Positions 1-11,485 of a stretch of 64,000 nt of DNA are shown here, in pieces. The stretch spans positions 620,693 to 684,692 of the forward strand of contig NC_020176.2 in assembly GCF_000224145.3 (NCBI RefSeq), read 5' to 3'. Each line of letters opens with the position of its first letter. The stretch's first letter is position 1. Position numbers and translations under genes: made by a program. Source of the stretch: Ciona intestinalis (Eukaryota; Chordata; Ascidiacea; Phlebobranchia; Cionidae). The notes under the pieces are model-generated. The model ran no database searches and was not told the origin of the DNA. It saw only the letters and a program-made list of their open reading frames with translations.

Positions 1-102
1 AGTAGGTTGGTCATGTGGAATGTTTAAGTTCTTTAACACTTGCCATTTCTTATGGATGTATAATCTATCAAAATAATATTTTGTCAATCTACAAGATTGC
101 GT

Positions 103-372
103 CTAGTGTAAAACATAGATATCGTGAATAAATAGATGAGTTCCTTTGAGCAAGACAGTTAACACAGTTGCTTTAACCCAGTGGTCACAATGGTGGCTGC
201 ATCGGGGCTCTAACCCCAAACCTCTGGGTTACAGGCAGCCTCGCAAAACCCATATATTTATTATAAAATACCAAACTTTCCAAACCTGATAAGAATGAAT
301 GAAGTCAGGATTAAAATCCAAGTTTCCAACGATAAAATATCAAGAGGAGTAATCATGGCTGGTGGAAATATC
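103..372. repeat. P450-associated duplication, copy A
   Basis: Almost identical to 10296-10564, and its right part (272-416) also matches 15657-15802. The shared block contains the first coding exon of a P450 (286-356 here). Copies A and C also share about 60 bp upstream of the start codon, while copy B diverges 16 bp upstream of it. This indicates recent local duplication or gene conversion within the P450 cluster. Confidence 0.85.
286..356 (-). CDS. Cytochrome P450, first exon only (gene continues off left edge)
   Basis: On the minus strand an ATG at 356 opens a short exon reading MITPLDILSLETWILI followed by a hydrophobic run, ending at a GT donor (exon end 286, phase 2). This is the N-terminal ER membrane anchor of a CYP3-type microsomal P450; vertebrate CYP3A proteins start with a similar M-x-T-W-hydrophobic segment. 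It lies 600 bp beyond the stop codon of the neighbouring P450 (956), so it must belong to a further P450 gene whose other exons are outside the window. The same exon occurs at 10478-10548 and 15671-15741. Seen: start, anchor and donor. Inferred: gene identity. Confidence 0.7.
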
Positions 373-955
373 AGGAATATTTTAACAGCTGTAAACCCTT
401 AACACCTAGCACCTTGAAAGTAATATTCGGGTTAAAATTGACATTTATTGCAGATTTTAAACTAATAAACACAAAATTTTTCCCAAACACATAAGAATGG
501 AAGAATTTTTTCCAAAAGCATTTTAGTAAAATGTTAAAATAACAAAATTCACTTTTTCAAATGCAATACTAAAGAATATATAGCAGTTTAAAAAAACAAA
601 TAAAATGTCACCAAAAAAAGTTAATTTTTATAGATATACAGAATAACCCATAGGTCAAATGCAGGGAAGCTAAACTGGTCATGAATTCACAGCTAAAATA
701 TGAAATTAGGAGTGACAAGGATTGATCAAACTAATGACTTCTTATTTATCTTATGCATGTCATTACATGATTTTACTTATTGCTCGATTGCAAAGATCAT
801 ATGAATTAAAACAACAAAGAGAGAATTATCGAGCAAACGATGGGTAAAATATGCTGGGATTATAAAATATAATCACCACAAATAATCTACAAAGCTATAA
901 AGCTACATATGCGATTACAAGATAATACAACAGTAATGACACCATTAAGTGCAAG

Positions 956-3900
956 TTATTCTACTGCTGTAACTTTCAAATGAATAATTTCTTTTGGTCT
1001 CATTCCAGATTTGAAAGTAACTTCTAAAGGGGGTGCCTGAAACAATGTGTTTTGTTATTTTTGCTAAAAAAATATCTTTTTTATAAATTACATAAAAAAG
1101 GAGGTAAAAGACATAACATATTTGGGTAATAAGCCAACTCTGGTCTAAATCCTAGGTCCCATGGCATGCCTCGATGTCGGCCCCTTACCCATATAACAGA
1201 TAGCAATAAGGAACTTTTCAATGAGCTAGAACTAAACATTATGTTTTGTTGTTCCAATAGGGTGAGGCCCAACAACAAGACACCATGGGACCTGAGATTT
1301 ATGCCAGAGTTTGACCATTACATCATTTCCTATCTGACTAAGTATGCTCTCCTGAACGAAAGGTGGGGGGTGTCAAAGATATGGCAATATGTTGTTTCTG
1401 AAAAAAGGCTCACAATGCTAAAATAATAAGTTTCACTCACAGGGGTATCTTCACATACATCGAGATAAAATTTCTGCAGAAGTTTTGCGAAAGTGATTTT
1501 AATTTCAAGAAGTGCAAATCTCATTCCAATACAGTTACGTGGACCAGCACCGAATGGCTGAAATATCATTGGATCAATCTCATTCATGTCCAACATTCTG
1601 TACAAACAAAACAAGGTGAACAGAGCACAACTGCAGGAAAGTAGTAACGTTGAATAATGAGGAAAAAACACTTTTATATAAATGATTAATTTTCCATAAA
1701 TGTGAAAAATTTTCTTAAAACTGTCTAATCATGATTTGCACCAAAACAAAAATCCACATTTTTTATTTTTAAAAAAACTTTTTTTTACATGCGCTTATAT
1801 GAAACACCTAACCATCATATAGAAGCGCTTACCTATCTGGGTTAAAAGTCAAAGGGTCATTCCAAAACTCTTCATCTCTTCCCATTCCAAACACTGGGAT
1901 ATTTACGAGTGTCCCTTTAGGAATGGTCACCCCATTTATGGTAATGTCCCGTACACAGTATCTTCCATTTCTAAATAAAAAGATGGGTTTGCACAAATTT
2001 TACCGGTTTATTACATGTATAGTGAACTGGGGTAAGATGGGACATGTTCTATTCTATTTTCTCGTCCCATTTAAAGAATAATAAAACCCTATCATCATGA
2101 CTTTACAATAAGGTTGGGTGATGTTAAAACACGATCAGGATATTTGAATATTGTGTACGAAAAATATCCCATTTTACCCCACAGTACATCACGCTGTAAT
2201 TGAAACAAGCTCTTACAGCAAATTAATTCTACATACCAAAGCTGAGTACCAAATAAAACATAAATTATATAAAAGATCCCAACTTTTTAAGTCTAAAATA
2301 ATCAAACTCTACTCTATATGCGTAAGGTACTTCGCTGTGACAAGCCATAGGACTTGGGTTTTATGCCCATGTTGGTCCAATATCCCTAACACAATTAAAA
2401 TCACTATTATTTTACCCCGAATTAAATTTAAAGGGCATTTTTTATAAATCCTCTGTATACAGAAATTTTAACTATGTTTCATGTAGTTGGGTAAAACTTA
2501 TAAATATCTGTAGTTACACTCACGCAGGTACAAGCGAATAAAGCCTCATAGATTCATTGAGACACTGAGTCATATATTTCAAATCCTGCACAGCTTCATA
2601 AGTCAATCCACCCTGTATGGATATCATGATAAACATTACAATGTTAGGAACATTTATACAAGTAGCTGAAAACAACAGTCGTTATGACAAAGTTAAATAA
2701 TTTAAGAATGTAAGTTGCTTTATGAATGAATGTAACTTGTTCGCATGGCCGGAAAACCACAGTTGTTATAACACGAGTGTTCCTTTAGCCCATGTCCGCT
2801 TTCACGTGTGTAACTTTGTGGACATGTTTTAAGTATGATTGATAATTTGCACCAGTGAGTTGGAGCAATTATGCTGGAGTTTCTGTATATAGATATGAGA
2901 AAGGAATATGCAACCAACTCACATGTTCAGCAATGACTTGTTTAATCTCTTCCCTGCATTTGTGTTGTGCATCTTTATACACAGCCAGGTTATATGCAAG
3001 GAACACCATGGCGTTAGATGTTGTTTCATAAGCTGCTATCAAAGTGATAAGAGCATTTCCCTTCATTTCAGTCCTTGTAACTCCTGCATGATAAAATGTT
3101 ATTAAAAGTCTGCGCTACCCCTTAAATAAATTGGCATAAAATGATTGATTTATTCAATGGCATAGTGTGTGAGTTTTAGGGACCCATAAGTCGTTTTTTA
3201 AATCAAAACACTTCAATAAAAAAATTGAGCGTCTAAACTACCTTCCCTGTCAATACCTGCACATTAGTGTCGGCATTTCCAAAAATTTAATTCACATTAA
3301 AAAAAGTGGGGTGGGAGAAACATTTTTTGCAACTGACGCTTTACTTTTTTACTGTTGTCCACTATATATAACAGAATACTGTAAATGCTGGTCTGCCGCG
3401 CATGTAGATATTCCTGTATGCAATATATCTTAGTAACACTCTCACATACAAACCTTTCACTGCTCCATTCTTTACATCTTCTTCTGTTATTTGAGAATCA
3501 ATCATTGTTTGCAAGATGTCTGTTCTCTGTGGTAAATAAAGTAATGCGTTTTATTTGTTTGTTTTTTTTAATTATGAACAAGTGTAAAAATTTTAATAAT
3601 CTTTTTTAAATTTATTTAAATTCAATAACAAAGATAAATATTAATATGATAAGATCTTTTTGACTCGAATTTCCATCTTTTTATTTTTTTCAACTAATAT
3701 AATATTAAATATAATTATATAATACATTACTAACTTATTGCGGAGAAAATGAGATTGTTTAAATTAGTAACTTACCTGTTTTTTCTTCTTCTTAGTTTCA
3801 ACAACAGAATCAATAAGTTTTGAAAAATAGATAATGTATTTTTTGGGAAATACGGAGTAATCAAACAATTTAGCAACCTTTCCCAACCAAGGGAACACCA

Positions 3901-6900
3901 CTGTAGAAAAAAAGGTGTATTTCCATTACAGCGTGCGTTTTTTATTCTATGATAATTATTGAGGCAGATTTGTAAAAAAACAAGCTACTCAACTAAAATT
4001 TTTGCACAAAGTTTCATATTTGATTTTTGTCATAAGATACCCTAGAGTAGTGGGTAAGTTTCTTCACATACATACCAACGTTTGGTTGTGATGTTAACCT
4101 CCATGTTTTGTGAATAATCAAAGTATATACAAGTGGGATTCTATTCTATTCTATGTGGGTGAGGTCCTGCAGCGTGGCACGCCATGGGTCCTAGGATTTA
4201 GGCCACGATTGGCCCATTACCCCAACACCCGCCGTACTACTGCATGGACCTCACCAGTTTAAGGAGAAGGTAGACAAGTGGGGATATTGCAATAAATACC
4301 AATAACCCTTGTTAAGCAAATAGATGGCCAGGCTATATTTGTCCTTCCGTTGTATGCTTGGAAGGAACACTGGGCCTACCAAGTTGCATGTGAAGCACAT
4401 ACCATTCAGCCACATGAAAGCAGTTTGGGTGTTAGGGTAATGGGTCAAATTTGGCCTAAATTCTAGGTTTTCAATCAGGACCTCGCCCATATAGAATGCC
4501 GACCCCTTACAATACAGCTGATACTTACAAAACACAAACACCATCGGGTTCTTAAATATTTCAATTGCAAGAAACTCGCGAGCCATTTTTGCCACTTGGG
4601 ACTCTTTACCATTATTTGCTGCCTGTAAATAAATGGGGAATAATCTGTGTATAAACCCATATACGCTGGCCTGGCAAATTTAAATAATTAGATAGAGAGC
4701 AATATATGGCATGTAAAATGTATGAGAACTAAATTCCATGTAAAAATATATACATAGTAACATGTAATAGACACCCATCTCCATATTTTATTTATTGTCT
4801 TCATGAGCATAATTATGTCACAGAAATAGAAGACAAGTTAATAAACATATTTTTTAAATGCAGCGATTTCAGCAAGAACATTTGCAAAATGATATTCCCA
4901 CATTTTCTATTATGAGTTTAACACATGGAATATATTGTGGCAAGAATACCTGGGAGTCAACTTTGACACCGAATGCTGAAGAACAAATCCCATCCAACGT
5001 TAGTCGTCCAAATGCTCTGAAAAGTGTTGTATTAATTATTTATGTTTATAAATAAATGTAACTTAGCCATTCTTACATGGTGGGGAAAAACAGTTATTAT
5101 AACACTGGTGTTCTTTTCAATATACTCTGTACCTAAAATAAGTTATCATGTATTTATTTAATTTGTGTGTGATTACTATTTTTGGGGATTTTTGTTGTAA
5201 TGTACAGCTGACAATTCAGAGAATCCATAAGGACCAATTAGCTGAAGCAATTGTCATTAAGTGTCTTGCCCAGTGACACACCACACCCACTAGCAGTTAT
5301 GAGCCTTGAACCCATAACCCGTGGGCCAGAGGCAGGCGTGGCTGAGAAGATAAGTTAGGGTATGTATCATGGCAGACCAGGGCAGCTTTAATTTAGTCAT
5401 ATTGCTTTTATTCTCCTGCCTCCTTACTAGTTACCTTGTATTTTTTGTTGTAAGTCTAAATATTGGAATCAACCATTAGTTGTATTCCTATATTTAATAC
5501 AAAATGATTAACTGATCAGTAATATAATATAATTTATTTAATCAACAGATTTTTTTTAAACCAGGGCTCTCCAAACTATAAGTGTTCACTTACAAGCTAC
5601 CTTATATGCAACTTTGTAGCTTTTTAATTTTTTTCACTCTGAAAATAAACTAAGCTATCAACTATGCATAAGAATTCAATGACCAATAAACTGTTTAACT
5701 CACAATGAAACGTCAAATCTTCCGTCACCATCTGAGTTTATGGTTCCAATGTTTTGAACAAAACTATCGGCACAATCTTCAACTATACCAAACATTTCTT
5801 TCAACTTTGATGATGAGAATGTGGGAGAGAGAGTGTTCCTGGAGATACACAACTTAGATTTCTCCAAAATAGAGTTAATTTAATAAACTAAAATGTTCGC
5901 AGAAATTTAATTTTTTAGAGGCATAAAACAAGGATTTTCTGCTTAGTTTTAATACAAACAAAACACCTCATTTTTAACTTACATCACTAAAGATGGTTTA
6001 AGGTAATAAACCAAAGTTAATAAACTGAGAAGCTTGAGATGAAAATTCTATTTTACATATAGAGACTCTGTTTAAAACAATTTTTTTCTTCAAATAAAAA
6101 ATAACAACTTTTATTAGAAATGACAAAATTTTTCCCTATTATAAGTGAAAAATTAAAAAAAAATTGCTATTTATTTATAAAGTCACTTGCCTTATTCTTT
6201 TCCATTGACTTCCAGTTACACTTGTCAACGCAGTGTTCATTTCTTTACCATTAACATCAAGCAGAGCTTTCTGTTGTAAGAAAAGTTTAAATAAAAAAGA
6301 AAAATCACCAACATTGAAATAACATTTAAATAAAACTTAAAAGAAGATTATGTATGTGGAAATAAAGTTTAAAAATGTCCCATACAAAAACACAACTAGC
6401 CAGAAAAAGTATTTATATCTTTTTGAATCAGTTGCTATAAGTAACGCAACTGAGCGGTTGATTTCAGTATCTTAACTAAAGTGCACTTGTCAATTATATT
6501 CATATAATATAGTGTTTTTGGTTCTTCCGGCAAAAATTAAGAATGACGCTTTGACGTCATACGCAGGTTGTCTTCATCAGGGTGAAATCATAGTAATGAC
6601 AATCAATCACCCTGATAAAGACAACCTGAATAAGACATCTAAACAGTGGTTAGCAAAATTAATGCCGAAAGAGCCCAAATACTAGTATAATATGACTAAC
6701 AGCAAAAATATTTAATTCAGTTACATAAGTAAAAGAAACATTCACTCATTATATCTCACCTGCCTGTCGGGGAATGTAGAAAACTCTTTAATAAAGATTT
6801 GTTTCAAAATTTCTGGATCAGCTATCGTTATGGAGGGTGTAAGCCAACTGTATGCGCTGTGGAAAATATATAGGAAATTATAACTAACATTAAGGCTCAA

Positions 6901-7172
6901 TAATGAGCTGTCCAAATCTTTACCTTTATTAGAATAAAAACAAATACCCACAAAGTTACATACAACTAATAAGTGGGCACCAAGTGTATGAAACACAACA
7001 CCCGTGTTATAAGGTCTGTCAGTGCCCTGACACAAGAGATTAAATAAGTAACATTCATTTATTCGCATATTTATTAGAAAGAAATTTGCTCTTAATGTTT
7101 TAGTTATATAAACATTTCTCACCCATAAACTAAACCGTATTTTTTCTTCATTTTGAAATAGGACAGGAACAT
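956..7172 (-). CDS. Cytochrome P450, CYP3-like (exons 3 to last)
   Basis: Thirteen minus-strand exons were read with matching phases: 7123-7172, 6760-6856, 6191-6270, 5704-5838, 4950-5016, 4529-4622, 3776-3900, 3454-3526, 2923-3083, 2524-2612, 1833-1970, 1441-1597 and 956-1036 (stop 956-958). They give 448 residues. Visible landmarks are KKYGLVYG near the start, I-helix AAYETTSN, K-helix ESMR, and the haem loop FQPFGAGPRNCIG with the cysteine ligand. The C-terminus reads MRPKEIIHLKVTAVE. The I-helix A-x-x-E-T-T and the haem-loop sequence resemble CYP3 (CYP clan 3) monooxygenases, ER-bound haem enzymes using NADPH-P450 reductase. The intron after 6191 has a GC donor. Exon 1 is probably 10478-10548. 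Exon 2 (Pro-rich hinge) was not found and may lie in the 9281-9405 gap or be lost. An inserted MITE sits at 2018-2188. Confidence 0.9.
2018..2188. mobile_element. MITE of the 'GGGGTAAGATGGGACA' family
   Basis: Begins tatagtgaactggggtaaga and ends in an inverted version (cattttaccccacagta). The interior carries the family landmarks 'cgatcaggatatttgaata' and an 'ataaaaccc' tract. It lies in a P450 intron between exons 1833-1970 and 2524-2612. Confidence 0.75.
2722..2830. repeat. Dispersed 'TATCC-TTATAACAC-GAGTGTTC' repeat
   Basis: About 100-bp dispersed repeat built around 'cgttataacacgagtgttc' and a following 'cacc-cgt-ctcgcttacgagtt' segment. Other copies are near 13125-13215, 13625-13720, 19415-19520, 27455-27560, 28708-28805, 30810-30890, 31330-31420, 36187-36270, 37008-37095, 37912-38080 and 55995-56110, on both strands. 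No coding potential; probably the 3' part of a SINE or a small MITE. Confidence 0.6.
4138..4262. repeat. Dispersed 'GGGTGAGGTCCTGCAG' repeat
   Basis: Non-coding repeat starting 'gtgggtgaggtcctgcag', passing through 'gccatgggtcctaggattta' and 'ggcccattacccc', and closing with 'ctactgcatggacctcacca'. The same order recurs at 15217-15333 and in partial or inverted form near 1130-1330, 4385-4540, 24485-24600, 25885-25990, 26315-26400, 33045-33115 and 42505-42590. Confidence 0.65.
6564..6627. repeat. Hairpin inverted repeat
   Basis: Two 22-bp arms, caggttgtcttcatcaggg- and its near-perfect reverse complement (-ccctgataaagacaacctg), flank a 20-bp loop. The arms differ at one position. It sits in a P450 intron and is probably a small foldback element. 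Confidence 0.7.
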
Positions 7173-7603
7173 CTGGAATAAAGTTTAATGAAACGAATGT
7201 ACCAGGATGATTAGGACGATACAGCAGCAAAGAAAACTAATTATTCATTTTGTGTTGTGTAAAACTTAACTCATAGTGAGTTAACTTTATACAGGGTGTA
7301 AATGTTTTGTTTTATAAGATATTTATTATGTACCTTAACAGGATTCTTATTTTTATCATGACCTCTATGTTAACTCCTTAAAGTATCACCATTGTACAAA
7401 CAATTATTTTAATATTAATGTTTTCACAATCTCTATGTTCAATGTTATGCTTGAGTGATTTTGTGTTCCTATATAAGCTGAGTTTGTGTGCCAGAGTGTC
7501 ATTCTAATATTACATGCTTTGGGAGCAACAGATCATGTTATTTGGTGTGACTTTGGATGGCCTTTTGTCAGTTATGGTTGCTGAAGTTACCTAAAGAAAG
7601 AAG

Positions 7604-7990
7604 ATGTCTAAGAAAAGTCCACCAAAGTTTAGGCAAGAAGATTCTTATAAGTCCTGGAGAAACAAGATTGCCATGTGGCAATTAGTCACACCTTTGGAAA
7701 AAAAGGATCAAGCCATAACGGTTTTATTAGAAGCCTTGGAGGGGCACGATGTAGCGGAGAAGGCTACATCGGATCTGACGTGTGAATGGGGTGAAAAGAT
7801 TGTTGGAAAAGTTAGATCTATCCTTTAAATCGGAACAAGTAGATGAGGCATAGGCTGCATATTTACAATTTAGCAATTTCAGCATTAAAGATGGAATGTC
7901 TATGAAAGGCTATATGTTGGAATTTGAACATTTAAATAGTACCGCTGAACTCCATGGGATGAAACTACCAGATGTCGTTTTGTCTTTTTT
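7604..7990 (+). mobile_element. Ty1/copia-like gag remnant
   Basis: An ATG at 7604 opens a 74-residue frame (KSPPKFRQEDSYKSW..., ...EKKDQAITVLLEALEG) that stops at 7828. After a frame change, a second stretch reads YLQFSNFSIKDGMSMKGYML. Both resemble the N-terminal capsid (gag) region of Ty1/copia retrotransposons, where a 'K-W-x-x-x-I' core is followed by a 'Y-x-x-F-x-x-L' segment. Protease, integrase and reverse transcriptase are absent, so this is a broken fragment. The roughly 200 bp upstream may be LTR or leader sequence, but I could not define LTR boundaries. It lies between P450 exons 1 and 3. Identity is by pattern only. Confidence 0.6.
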
Positions 7991-8201
7991 TGGGGAAACA
8001 CTGATAATTATTGTTTGTTTAGTGTTGCCACACACACCCGATTTAATTTTTTGGCAACACTGATAATTAGTTTTTTTCTGTTAATTACTGTATTTTCCTT
8101 GCGCCGCCTCTACGTGATATTTACTCGCAAAGATCACTAACTATCAAAGAAAGACTGTAACAACACAAAAAAAAACTTTCAAACCCCAAAACTGAAGAAT
8201 A

Positions 8202-9280
8202 TTGAATCCAATGGCGACCACAAACGTCATTGAGCTGGTCGAAGAGGTACGACGATCCGTTGTAATCCAACTAAAAGGGAATGTGGAGCACATAAATGTC
8301 TCGACTTTCATGGAATTGTTTGGGGAAGGTGGTCCCTTGGAAGCCGTCTTGAACGACGAAGAAGGGGTCATCACCGAATCATTTAAAGATGTCGCATTCC
8401 TATTAATCCTAAAAGCGGAAAGCGCACTTAAAATTGATCAAATAGTGCACCAGTTCTCCAACTTGCAAGTAAAATTCGTCAGTGCTGCTGGTAACGAAAT
8501 GTTTGGTACGGCTCACCTGCCGAAGCCGCCTTTTGGAAGTAGTCACCCTCCACCCATTCCCTTGCTACATCGATGCCAGGAAGATAACAAACCTCTTGAA
8601 GAAATACCAATGGGGAAAAGTGAACAATATGGAGTTCGGATACCATCGAAACTTTAAACCCATAAAGAATGGATGGCTCAACATATCTTTTGAAAAGCTA
8701 CATATTAATAACCTACCAAAAATAATTAAAATCTGTGAAAAATGGGCGACAGTCACCCGACCTGGTGAGTCCCACCTACCTCTCTGTCGGTTTTGTAAAG
8801 AACGGGGGCATGTTCAAACAAGATGTCCCAAGAAAGGATACAGAAGGGCACATCACCAAAAACTGTCGGTCAAAACCAACAACAACCAATTCACCATGGA
8901 ACACTGTACCTTTCACAACAAAGGGAACAACCCAAAGCAACAACAACTCAAATAAAATCTTCTAACAAATATGCACTCCTCACCACAGAGGACCCAAGAA
9001 TTGATTTGGCAAACATGGAAATATTTCCAAGCCTGACCGAAAGCTCGACCGTTCAAAACAAAACCCCAAAGCCACAAAGGAAATAAAAGCAACACACCCG
9101 AAAAAGAAAATAGTTGGAAAGTAAGCAACCCGTAGTCTCAAAAGTACCGGAGACCAAAACACCAATAAAAAACCCAATCAACGAAAACAGCAAAAACCAA
9201 TCATCAACGGAATTAATTATTAGATCTTTTACAACATGAAACACGGGAACGGAATATTCCAAAGCCCAACAAGCAAACAA
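8202..9280 (+). mobile_element. Retroelement ORF1/gag-like fragment with CCHC zinc knuckle
   Basis: ATG at 8202 starts a frame (MATTNVIELVEEVRRSVVIQ...) carrying an RRM-like or capsid-like region, followed after a frameshift between about 8560 and 8650 by ...GWLNISFEKLHINNLPKI and a zinc knuckle CRFCKERGHVQTRC (C-x2-C-x4-H-x4-C). This arrangement fits the nucleic-acid-binding ORF1 of a non-LTR retrotransposon or a gag protein. It then runs through a Gln/Asn/Thr-rich tail into the assembly gap at 9281. Upstream (about 7998 and 8059) the sequence 'aacactgataatta' is repeated, possibly promoter monomers. No reverse transcriptase is visible. The copy is disabled by the frameshift. Confidence 0.6.
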
Positions 9281-9405
9281 NNNNNNNNNNNNNNNNNNNN
9301 NNNNNNNNNNNNNNNNNNNNNNNNNNNNNNNNNNNNNNNNNNNNNNNNNNNNNNNNNNNNNNNNNNNNNNNNNNNNNNNNNNNNNNNNNNNNNNNNNNNN
9401 NNNNN
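9281..9405. other. Assembly gap (125 N)
   Basis: Run of undetermined bases. The retroelement remnant enters from the left and a MITE right end leaves on the right (9406-9452). P450 exon 2 could be hidden here. Confidence 1.
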
Positions 9406-9452
9406 TTGGATATTATGTCTTAAAGGTGTCCCATCTTCCCCCACCCTACTAT
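9406..9452. mobile_element. MITE right end, truncated by gap
   Basis: Reads 'aaaggtgtcccatcttcccc' then 'caccctactatat', the typical right terminus of the GGGGTAAGATGGGACA family. The left part is in the gap. Confidence 0.8.
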
Positions 9453-9596
9453 ATGTTATATAATATTAGATATGATACACAATAACATACTGTAGATAAT
9501 GGATATGATATATAATAATTGATATAATATTAAGAGTAATATTACCACTTACCTGGTTGGGGTCCTTTATAATACCCATCATATTTCCTACCCCGA

Positions 9597-9950
9597 GTAT
9601 AGTAGGGGGGTCATGGGGAATATTTATGTTTTTTAAAACTTGCCATTTCTTATGGATGTATATTCTAAGAAAATGATATTTTGTCAATCAGCAGACAATA
9701 TATGGGAGGTATGTGAAAATAAGGAGATCAGATATAGACACTTTTTGTGGATATATAATCTAAGAAAATGATATTTTGTCAATCTACCAGACAATAAATG
9801 GGAGGTATGTGAAAATAAGGAGATCAGATATAGACAATTTTTGTGGATGTATAATCCAAGAAAATGATAACTTGTCAATCAGCAGTGAATATGGGCCGAT
9901 GATAAGCACATTTGGTACAGACACTTTTTGCAGGTGTATAATCTATCTAA
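9597..9950. repeat. Repeat with internal 96-bp tandem units
   Basis: The segment beginning 'agtaggggggtcatggggaa' also occurs at window position 1 and at 15120-15190. Inside it, two copies of a 96-bp unit start at about 9694 and 9790 ('gacaata-atgggaggtatg', then a 'gatcagatatagaca' block), followed by a partial third. Confidence 0.75.
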
Positions 9951-10205
9951 TATAAAAATTCAAGTGAGTTTTTATAAAAAATATAACTGGGTTTCATTCA
10001 TGTTGATTTAAAGCTAAAATTCCCAATCAATAAACCAGATGTTCTAAGTCTAACCTATATCCTACAGCCTATTAACCACTAACCCTTAACATACTTTCTA
10101 TTTGCATTTACTTGTTGCCATTAATGGCCATTAAACAATATAAAGTAGTGAAGTTATTTTAGAAAACATGGAATTTTACTACAAGCTCAATAGAAAAAAG
10201 AATGG

Positions 10206-10248
10206 TACTTAAAAAAAAAAAAAATAATAATAATATATATATATACAC
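10206..10248. repeat. A-rich/TAA/TA/CA microsatellite
   Basis: Poly-A passes into (ATA)n, (TA)n and (CA)n just before the P450-associated duplication copy B; it may be an old retroposon tail. Confidence 0.7.
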
Positions 10249-10295
10249 ACCAAACAAAATAAAAACGTTTTGATTAAATATATTAATTTTAAATA

Positions 10296-10564
10296 CTAGT
10301 GTAAAACATAGATATCGTGAATACATAGATGAGTTCCTTTGAGCAAGACAGTTAACACAGTTGCTTTAACCCAGTGTTCACAATGGTGGCTGCATCGAGG
10401 CTCTAACCCCAAACCTCTGGGTTACGGGCAGCCGCGCAAAACCCATATATTTATTATAAAATACCAAACTTTCCAACCTGACAAGAATGAATGAAGTCAG
10501 GATTAAAATCCAAGTTTCCAACGATAAAATATCAAGAGGAGTAATCATGGCTGGTGGAAATATC
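10296..10564. repeat. P450-associated duplication, copy B
   Basis: Matches 103-372 with only a few substitutions over 269 bp and contains the P450 first exon 10478-10548. Similarity ends abruptly 16 bp upstream of the ATG, so its promoter differs from copies A and C. Confidence 0.85.
10478..10548 (-). CDS. Cytochrome P450 first exon (membrane anchor)
   Basis: ATG at 10548, a hydrophobic anchor (MITPLDILSLETWILI...) and a GT donor after 71 nt (phase 2). It is the nearest first exon upstream of the 956-7172 P450 and probably belongs to it, with a roughly 3.3 kb gap to exon 3 that contains two retroelement remnants and N. A missing exon 2 must start in phase 2 and end in phase 0 to connect them. 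The exon is nearly identical to those at 286-356 and 15671-15741. Confidence 0.65.
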
Positions 10565-11223
10565 TCTTAAACAATCTTGCAAACTTGCTTTATATATTTG
10601 GTGCAGATCTGAAATTTAAATTCATTACTTTAGTGATCTGTGTATGTTACAACTTATTTATTTCGAAGAACATACAGATTGAGATACAGCATAAATTTAT
10701 CTTAAAAACTGTTTTAGTTGTAATAAGAGAATAAAATTAATAGGAAAACTAAATTAAAAGTGTATTTACCAGTATAGAACTAACAATGAAAAGGCATTTA
10801 AATATGTTGCTATTAAACCCAACAGTAATATATAAGTTTTTATAAGACCTATGCTAACAGTAACACACAGAAAATCTATTAAGTTACAGTTTAATATATA
10901 TAAATCTGTTTAAAACAAATAAGTTTGTTACAGCAAAAAATATGCAAAACTTGAGTATTTTCCAGTAAGTAGTATTAGTAATAATGTGGCTATATTTGTT
11001 TACACCATATAAGAGTCTATACACTGTGATATGACTACAGTTCTACATTCATAGTAATATCAGTCTTCTTATGACTGAGGTCTGTCATATCCTGACATTG
11101 CTTGTTGGGCTTTAATGAATCTTGATGCTGCACGACTAAGCACGAGACTAGAATACTATAATGCTGCAATAAAAGCTCAACTTATATAAGAATACTGGCA
11201 CAAGAAAAACTTATTCTAACCCA

Positions 11224-11412
11224 ACAAGCAAAGTCTAATTCATCCTTTTCTTCCCAAATTTGGCCAATCTGTAGTTTGCTGCTTGTTTACCTAAAAGTTA
11301 ACGTGTAACCTACCTCTTAACAACACATGTGAACGCTGGATTCTCTTTACTGTTTGCTTGCCTTATAAGGATAAAACAATTACATCACAAAATATTATGA
11401 ATGTCACCTTAC
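11224..11412. repeat. Paired repeat, copy 1 (copy 2 at 14407-14600)
   Basis: Both copies contain 'aatttggccaatct', 'tagtttgctgc', 'gttaacgtgtaacct', 'actgtttgcttgcct' and 'attatgaatgtcacc' in the same order. No conserved reading frame was found. It is either an old dispersed repeat or part of the P450 duplication unit. Confidence 0.6.
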
Positions 11413-11485
11413 ACACATCATTTACACATTGTAGACCAAATGTAGAAATACACTGTTTTTCATACCAGATGAGCCATTAAAAGAT

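Noticed and set aside
1330..1671. 113-residue open frame over the P450 haem exon
   Set aside because: It reads through the donor at 1440 and the acceptor at 1598; only 1441-1597 is exon.
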